From Mycobacterium sp. 852002-51163_SCH5372311 (lineage in GTDB: Bacteria > Actinomycetota > Actinomycetes > Mycobacteriales > Mycobacteriaceae), in NCBI RefSeq assembly GCF_001667115.1, contig NZ_LZIJ01000079.1, positions 62,001-126,000 on the forward strand: a DNA stretch of 64,000 nucleotides. The letters are read 5' to 3'. This document shows positions 58,929 through 64,000 of the stretch, piece after piece. The notes below the pieces were generated by a model. It did not search any database. It was not told the origin of the DNA and saw only the letters and a list, made by a program, of their open reading frames with translations. A program made the translations under genes and the position numbers. Within the stretch, counting starts at the first letter, position 1. Each line of letters begins with the position of its first letter.

Positions 58929-59701
58929 TGGCGGGTGCAGCATCGATCGTGGCCGACCTGCGGGCCGAAAGCGACGACCTCGACGCGTTGGTGGCGCCTC
59001 TGCCGACGGGGCGATGGGCCGATCCGACGCCTTCCCCGGGATGGACCATCGCGCACCAGATCGCGCATTTGCTGTGGACCGACCGGGTGTCACTGACCGC
59101 CATCACAGACGAGGCGGCGTTCGGTGACGTGCTGACCGCGGCAAGCGCCGATCCCGCCGGCTTCGTCGACGCGGGCGCCGAGGAATTGGCGGCTCTGGCG
59201 CCGCCGGAGCTGCTCGCCGACTGGCGGGGCACTCGTACGCGGCTGCACGACGCGCTGCTGACCGTTGCCGACGGTCGCAAGCTGCCCTGGTTCGGGCCTC
59301 CGATGAGCGCTGCGTCGATGGCCACCGCGCGGTTGATGGAGACCTGGGCGCACGGGCTCGACGTCGCCGACGCTCTCGGCGTCGACCGGCCGGCCACCGA
59401 GCGGTTGCGCTCAATCGCGCACCTGGGGGTGCGGACCCGCGACTATGCCTTCTTGGTGAACAATCTGGCGCCACCGACCGAGCCGTTCCTGGTCGAGTTG
59501 CGGGGACCCGGCGGCGACACCTGGTCCTGGGGTCCGCCCGATGCGGCCCAGCGAGTCATCGGGTCCGCGCAGGACTTTTGCTTCCTGGTCACGCAGCGGC
59601 GAGCGTTGAGCACCCTGGACATCGCGGCGGAGGGACCGGACGCGCAGCGCTGGCTGCAGATTGCGCAGGCCTTTGCCGGGCCTCCCGGCCCCGGTCGATG
59701 A
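58928..59701 (+). CDS. TIGR03084 / mycothiol-dependent isomerase-like protein, Rv0036c-like (257 aa)
   Basis: DinB-like four-helix metal-binding protein of the maleylpyruvate-isomerase N-terminal group. [20 protein letters not shown] and [16 protein letters not shown] supply the His residues expected to bind metal. Such proteins are thought to use mycothiol. It is coupled to the MFS gene by TAATG. Its last codons and stop lie inside the first copy of the hairpin repeat at 59688-59729. Confidence 0.88.
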   Translation: MAGAASIVADLRAESDDLDALVAPLPTGRWADPTPSPGWTIAHQIAHLLWTDRVSLTAITDEAAFGDVLTAASADPAGFVDAGAEELAALAPPELLADWRGTRTRLHDALLTVADGRKLPWFGPPMSAASMATARLMETWAHGLDVADALGVDRPATERLRSIAHLGVRTRDYAFLVNNLAPPTEPFLVELRGPGGDTWSWGPPDAAQRVIGSAQDFCFLVTQRRALSTLDIAAEGPDAQRWLQIAQAFAGPPGPGR

Positions 59702-59729
59702 GCGCGCGTAGCGCGCGAAGAGAGCCGGG
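59688..59729. repeat. 42-bp hairpin repeat, copy 1
   Basis: Exactly repeated at 59745-59786 (period 57). The inner hairpin is GCGCGC-GTA-GCGCGC and outer arms CCCCGG and CCGGGG can close it. The stop codon of the upstream gene lies inside. Confidence 0.85.
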
Positions 59730-59744
59730 GCCCATCCGATCCAA

Positions 59745-59786
59745 GCCCCGGTCGATGAGCGCGCGTAGCGCGCGAAGAGAGCCGGG
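59745..59786. repeat. 42-bp hairpin repeat, copy 2
   Basis: Identical to 59688-59729, 15 bases further on. Between the convergent Rv0036c-like and PPE genes it could also terminate transcription. Confidence 0.85.
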
Positions 59787-59887
59787 CAACATCATCCGAC
59801 GCATCGAAATCCAGGCCAGTCGACCTCTCGCCAAGGCGCTCGCGATAACCACCGAGGACTGAGGACGGCTATCCCGGGGCCGCTCGA

Positions 59888-61078
59888 TCACGAATCTATC
59901 GGGTCGTCGCCGTGGACGACGACACGGGCGCGTGCGACGTCCTTCTCGGACTGACCGCCGTCGCGCGGCGACATGCCCGCCGGCGTCAACGGCATCGGGG
60001 CACCGCCCATTCCGGCTGCCGTTGTGGGACTGCGTATTTCAGCGGCATTGAGCACCCCTGCGCGCAGCCCGACGGGCCTGCCGCCGGTCTCCGGCTCGAA
60101 ACTACTGGTCGGCCGGGTGTAGCTGGTCAGCCCGGCGCCGGGGAAGCCTCCCAGCGTTCCAGCGCCGCCGCCCGACGCGCCTCCCACACCCGCGGCAGCG
60201 CCTCCCGCCAGCACCGGTTCCGCCACGGCCGCAGCGACATTCGGGCTCGAGGCGGCGGGAAACATCCCGGCCATGGATTGCAGCATGCTTTGCGGCAGGC
60301 TGGTGACTCCCTGAAACGCCTGCATCGGCGCCTGGGCCAGCTGTTTGAGCGGTTCGGTGCCGCTGGATATCATCGACATCGGTTGCTGCATAAGCGACCC
60401 CAGATGGCTACTCGCATCAGCGGGCGTGGCTGACGTCTGCCCTGCGGTCTGGGCGGCCTGGGTCGACACCTGCATTGCATCGTTGATGCCGGTGTGTGCC
60501 GCGGCCTGTCCGACAGCCTCTGCGGCTGCCGCGGGGGCGGCGGGCGAGGCCCCGAGCGGGGCGATTGGCGGCGGCACGGCCAGTGCGGCGGCCAGCGTGC
60601 TTAGGACGCCGGAATACGTCCAGCCGCGAATCGAGTTGTGCGGCCAGTGTTCTCCGAAGTACTCCGTGTCACGTTCGACGATCGCCGGGGTGTTCTGACC
60701 GAAGAAATTGGTGGCGTTCAGCGCGGCCCACTCGTCTCGGTTGGTCTGCGAAACCACCGACGGAATGACCGTGGACTGCGCAACCATAAAGGCTTCGACG
60801 GCGGCTTGCGTGACGCTGATCTTGTGCGCCGTCCAGCCGACCAGCGTCTGCAGTCCCGCGTTGAGTCCCGTCGCGGCGACCATCGAGGCGACGGCGCCCA
60901 AACCCTGCCATTGCGCGGCTGTGACAAGGGTATTGACCGCCGAAAGACCCATCGACAGTTCCTTGTTCGCAGTCTCGGTGACCCAAACCAGGTTGTTGGC
61001 GATCACCGATGCCGCACTACCCGCCTCGAAAATCGCCGCCACCAGCTCGGGCGGACCTGACCACCTCGGGTCGGCCAT
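59888..61078 (-). CDS. PPE family protein, PPE69 (ESX-2) type (396 aa)
   Basis: PPE protein, partner of the adjacent PE for export by an ESX system. The PPE motif is GPPE near residue 8-11, and AAQWQGLGAVASMV carries the W-x-G turn. The middle block NRDEWAALNATNFFGQNTPA followed by YFGEHWPHN and IPPPIAPLGASPAAPA-type sequence (PPPIAPLGASPAAPAAAAEA) closely matches PPE69 (Rv3892c) of ESX-2 as I recall it, not PPE68 of ESX-1. The C-terminal 150 residues are Ala/Gly/Ser/Met-rich. In ESX-2 esxD and esxC follow; here the gene is followed by the convergent Rv0036c-like gene. Confidence 0.88.
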   Translation of the reverse strand: MADPRWSGPPELVAAIFEAGSAASVIANNLVWVTETANKELSMGLSAVNTLVTAAQWQGLGAVASMVAATGLNAGLQTLVGWTAHKISVTQAAVEAFMVAQSTVIPSVVSQTNRDEWAALNATNFFGQNTPAIVERDTEYFGEHWPHNSIRGWTYSGVLSTLAAALAVPPPIAPLGASPAAPAAAAEAVGQAAAHTGINDAMQVSTQAAQTAGQTSATPADASSHLGSLMQQPMSMISSGTEPLKQLAQAPMQAFQGVTSLPQSMLQSMAGMFPAASSPNVAAAVAEPVLAGGAAAGVGGASGGGAGTLGGFPGAGLTSYTRPTSSFEPETGGRPVGLRAGVLNAAEIRSPTTAAGMGGAPMPLTPAGMSPRDGGQSEKDVARARVVVHGDDPIDS

Positions 61079-61087
61079 GGCGTCCTC

Positions 61088-61387
61088 TTACAGCAGGCCC
61101 GCGTTGATCGCCTCTACGGCGGTCGTGGTGGATGCAGCCATGCCTTGCGCACCTGAGAAAGCCGCGCGCTGACCGACGTGCTCGGCGGTCGAAGCCAGGT
61201 AGGCGGTTCCGGCGGCATTCAGCGCGGCAGCGAACTGGACGGAGTCCGCGTCCGCCGCCATCGGCAGCACCCCGGTAAGGGCGGCCGCTCCGGCAGCGGT
61301 TGTGGCCGCCATCCCCTCGCTGATCCCGGCCTCGGCCGCAGCCGACAAGTCGACGCCGTCCGGAATCATGCTGAACAAGCCGCCCAT
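61088..61387 (-). CDS. PE family protein, PE36 (ESX-2) type (99 aa)
   Basis: Short PE protein, all helical, Ala-rich. AAYLASTAEHVGQRAAFSGA-like sequence (TAYLASTAEHVGQRAAFSGA) resembles PE36. The sole tyrosine (Y63) is followed by LAST, so the YxxxD/E export motif typical of PE proteins is not present. The ATG at 61387 is just upstream of a cgcccatatatcg start region. It lies between eccC and the PPE gene, nine bases from the latter, the normal ESX order. Confidence 0.87.
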   Translation of the reverse strand: MGGLFSMIPDGVDLSAAAEAGISEGMAATTAAGAAALTGVLPMAADADSVQFAAALNAAGTAYLASTAEHVGQRAAFSGAQGMAASTTTAVEAINAGLL

Positions 61388-61485
61388 ATATCGATCTCCC
61401 CTTGTTTGTCGGCCGCTGGAGCTGTCTGAGTTTAAGAAGGGTGATACAAGCTGTCGAGTCAGGGTGGACGACTTCGGCTTGCGCC

Positions 61486-64000
61486 CTATTCCGGCGCTCC
61501 GACCAGCACCCCTTCGATCGCGCCTTCGGTGGTGACCAGCAGGCCGCGGCCGGGCGGCAGCTGCTGCGCGCTTATCCGGCCGAAGACCTTCACCGCCACG
61601 GGATCGTTGTCCATGAACAACGTGGGTGCGCGCGAGCTGGTCATCTTCTGCAGGAACGGGTTCGTCACCGACACCCCCGCCCAGTTCCCGGGCAGCCGCG
61701 AAACGATCACGTGCAGCCCGATCTCCCGACTGCGTTCGATCAATCCCCACAACGGCGCTGTGGCAGCGTTCTTGCCGATCACCCCGTGCGGTCGCAGCTC
61801 CTGCTCGTCGTCGATCAGGAGGAAATGGTGGGGACCTTGCCAGGTGCCCCGGCTCAGCAGTTCTTCCTGACTCAGGCCGGACGGTGGCAGGCGGTCGCGC
61901 ATGATCTGCGCCAACCCTTCGATCACCTCGTCGATGTCGTCCTGGGTATAGGCGTACGCACGCACATGCGGAGCCTGGATCTTGCCGATGAGCGACGTCT
62001 TGGGGTCAATGATGCTGATTTGTGCCTGTTCTGGGGTGAAGCGGCTGACGATCGCCTGCCCGAGGGCGGCCAGCGTGGTGGTCTTCCCGCACAGCTGGCG
62101 GCCCAGGACCAGCAAGTTGGGCACCATCCGGGTGAGCAGAGCCACCGGCTGCAGCGCACTTTCGCCGATCGCGAACGGGATGTTCAGTGGATCGGCGGCG
62201 TCGGCGGTGTCTGGGGTATTTACGAAGGCGGCAATCACCTGACTGAGCTCGATCCGCTCGGGCAGCCGCGCCAATCGCTCCACTCGACCGGCACCGGTCA
62301 GACCGGCGATCAGCGGGCCGAGCTCCCGGGTGGTCACGCGGGCACCGCTGCTCGCGGTGATCTCCGGCACGCCCACCAGCAGCTCGTAGCCGTCGCGAGT
62401 GACCCCGAACCCGGGCCTGTCCAGCGTGTTTCGGGCCGCTTTTCTGCGTTCGAAGCCTTCGCCCATCTGCGTTTCGTCCGGGTTGCTCAGCCGCAGCTGG
62501 ATGCGTGCGTTCGACACGTTGACCAGCTGTTGCTTCTGGCCCACCAACCACGCCGTTGCGCTGGTCATGACATGCACCCCGTAGGACAGGCCCTGGCGGG
62601 CGATCGCGATCAGACGGTCGCCCGTCGCGGCGTCCTTCTCGTAGAGGTCGCTGAAATTGTCGACGACGAGGAACACGTCGCCGAACTTGTCGCCGGGATC
62701 GGTCGGGCCGGCGCCGCCAGTGCCGAAGCGCCGATCGCGGAATTCCGAGATGTCGATCTGATACCGCTTGAACGACGCCTCCCGGGCGAGAACCAATCCC
62801 TCCAAGGAAGCGATCGTCCGCGACACCCCCTCGCGGTCCGTCTGGCTCACTACGGACGCCACGTGCGGCAACTCTTCGACCGGGTACAGCGCCGCCCCGA
62901 CGCAGAAGAACGTCACCCGCTCGGGGCGGTACATCAACGCCGCCGACGTCATCAGGGTCATCAACGTGGTGGACTTGCCGCGCTGAGCGGTGGCGACCAC
63001 CATGATGTTGTCCATCTCCGCGTCGATTGCGTGCACTCGCTGGGCATGCTCGTCGGGGATGTCCACGATTCCAACGGGGAACACCAAGCCCGGGTTTTCG
63101 CCGTAGTCGAGATTCCAGGGCTTGCCACGCCACCGCGCCACCAGCGCATCCACCGGCTCGCTGACTTCCAAAGGTGGCAGCCATATCTGATGCGGCGGCC
63201 GTGCCGGGTGCGAGAGCAGCGACTCGCGGATCACGTCGACCAGCTTCTTCTTCCGGAATCCGTCGGGATGGAAGAGGAACTCGTCAGGCTCCTCGGGTTG
63301 GTCGGCCACCGCCAAAGCGGCGCTGTCGGATTCGCTGAGCGGCTGGTATGCCCACGTATACGAGCGTGGTTGGGAAAAGCTGACCGCCACAGTCTTGTTC
63401 ACGTTGACGGCACGCTTCGGCACCACGAAGGGAGCGGACACATAAAAGCACCGGAACTGCTCGAGGTCGCGCGGCCCGACTTTGAGCAACGCGTAACCGT
63501 TCTCTTTCGACGGCAGGTGCAATGCCGAATCACTACCGATGACATCACGCGAGTCTTCGGCGGTTTCCGCACGTAGTGCAACCCGAAAGGCGATGTTGCT
63601 CTTGACTTTGCTGAGCGATGACAGATCCAGCCGCTGGCCGCCGAGTGTGAAGAAGACGTTGCAGCCTCGGCCCTCCTGTCCGATGTGAATCACGAGATCG
63701 ATCCACTCCGGGTGGTGAATGAACAGCTCCAGGTACTCGTCGATGATGACCAGCAGAATCGGCACCGGTTCCAGATCCCGTCCCGCGAGCCGCATCTCCT
63801 CGTACTCGTTGGCATCTCGCGCCCCGGCGTCCTTGAAAAGCCGGTAGCGCCTGGCTATCTCGCCATTGATCGCCTTGCGCATCCGCTCGGCCAGGTGACG
63901 GTCGTCCTTACCCAGGTTGGACAGCGAACCGGCGACGTGCGGAAATCCCTGCAAGTCTTGGGCCGCCGACTCGAACTTCATGTCGACGAAGATCACGATG
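61486..64000 (-). CDS. eccC: ESX type VII secretion ATPase EccC (ESX-2-like), partial (5' end outside window)
   Basis: FtsK/SpoIIIE-type motor of an ESX secretion system. The visible 838 residues hold the end of ATPase domain 1 (Walker B VPILLVIIDEYLELF near residue 85), domain 2 with P-loop VVATAQRGKSTTLM (GK near 340; first Gly of Walker A replaced by Ala), and domain 3 with GRQLCGKTT (632-640). The C-terminus (GAPE) ends 98 bases before the PE gene. Because domain 1 runs on without a break into domain 2, it is a single-chain EccC (as in ESX-2) rather than the split EccCa/EccCb of ESX-1. The start is outside the window. Confidence 0.93.
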   Translation of the reverse strand, partial: IVIFVDMKFESAAQDLQGFPHVAGSLSNLGKDDRHLAERMRKAINGEIARRYRLFKDAGARDANEYEEMRLAGRDLEPVPILLVIIDEYLELFIHHPEWIDLVIHIGQEGRGCNVFFTLGGQRLDLSSLSKVKSNIAFRVALRAETAEDSRDVIGSDSALHLPSKENGYALLKVGPRDLEQFRCFYVSAPFVVPKRAVNVNKTVAVSFSQPRSYTWAYQPLSESDSAALAVADQPEEPDEFLFHPDGFRKKKLVDVIRESLLSHPARPPHQIWLPPLEVSEPVDALVARWRGKPWNLDYGENPGLVFPVGIVDIPDEHAQRVHAIDAEMDNIMVVATAQRGKSTTLMTLMTSAALMYRPERVTFFCVGAALYPVEELPHVASVVSQTDREGVSRTIASLEGLVLAREASFKRYQIDISEFRDRRFGTGGAGPTDPGDKFGDVFLVVDNFSDLYEKDAATGDRLIAIARQGLSYGVHVMTSATAWLVGQKQQLVNVSNARIQLRLSNPDETQMGEGFERRKAARNTLDRPGFGVTRDGYELLVGVPEITASSGARVTTRELGPLIAGLTGAGRVERLARLPERIELSQVIAAFVNTPDTADAADPLNIPFAIGESALQPVALLTRMVPNLLVLGRQLCGKTTTLAALGQAIVSRFTPEQAQISIIDPKTSLIGKIQAPHVRAYAYTQDDIDEVIEGLAQIMRDRLPPSGLSQEELLSRGTWQGPHHFLLIDDEQELRPHGVIGKNAATAPLWGLIERSREIGLHVIVSRLPGNWAGVSVTNPFLQKMTSSRAPTLFMDNDPVAVKVFGRISAQQLPPGRGLLVTTEGAIEGVLVGAPE

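Noticed and set aside
61402-63576. Plus-strand open frame of 724 codons
   Set aside because: Antisense to EccC; His/Arg/Gln-rich with no recognisable domain.
1-64000. CRISPR arrays, rRNA, tRNA, insertion sequences or prophage genes
   Set aside because: Reading both strands gave no spaced direct-repeat array, no rRNA-like or cloverleaf sequence that stood out, and no transposase, integrase or phage structural gene; a tRNA scan was not possible.

Overview
The window is chromosomal DNA of a high-GC mycobacterium, most likely a slow-growing non-tuberculous species. The evidence is paired PE/PPE genes beside a type VII secretion ATPase, many acyl-CoA dehydrogenases and TetR regulators, and strong codon bias. 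Most of 31.4-59.7 kb follows, in reversed orientation, the gene order I recall for M. tuberculosis H37Rv from Rv0036c to dnaB (Rv0058). An Rv0063-like gene lies at 3.7-5.1 kb. Species cannot be fixed from the sequence alone.

Left part (1-31.3 kb): an accessory, catabolism-rich region. It holds a partial amidase, two paired acyl-CoA dehydrogenase operons (1.4-3.7 and 7.3-9.6 kb), an Rv0063-like FAD oxidase, a PAS-ANTAR protein, a VapBC module, a fused HadA/HadB-type dehydratase, a ferritin-like hydrolase facing a TetR gene across a palindrome, and a TetR/DUF2236/FadE5-like cluster. A CE1758-CE1759 flavin pair with an SDR follows, flanked by two GNAT genes in inverted orientation. Then come small enzymes (AhpD-like, NTF2-like, methyltransferase, PPOX, SRPBCC, alpha/beta hydrolase, VOC, RibD-like, PIG-L, peroxiredoxin-like) with MarR or TetR regulators.

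Central part (31.4-51.9 kb): the replication and ribosomal block, then the cell-envelope and inositol block. dnaB carries two inteins of different mechanistic types. rplI, rpsR, ssb and rpsF follow. ponA1 and its downstream membrane glycosyltransferase gene (Rv0051-like) have been joined into one open reading frame by a 313-bp inversion bounded by 45-bp perfect inverted repeats. The DUF5318 gene is upstream of ponA1. On the other strand run the Rv0048c-like gene, a PadR regulator, ino1, an esterase, an F420-type oxidoreductase and a GntR regulator. An amino-acid ABC transporter with a receptor-permease fusion is inserted before the MarR gene.

Right part (51.9-64 kb): leuS, an Mtc28-like antigen gene with a long Pro/Ala tail, an Rv0039c-like membrane protein, a YqgE/AlgH protein, an MFS exporter and a TIGR03084 protein. 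A tandem hairpin repeat follows, and then the end of an ESX-2-like locus (PPE69-like, PE36-like and EccC genes) running the opposite way. No esx genes follow the PPE gene. The orientation and position fit an inversion spanning oriC that joined ESX-2 to the Rv0036c end.

The strongest candidates for something new are the ponA1/Rv0051 inversion, which may be switchable, the double-intein DnaB with DnaA-box-like sites on both sides, and the ESX-2/Rv0036c junction.
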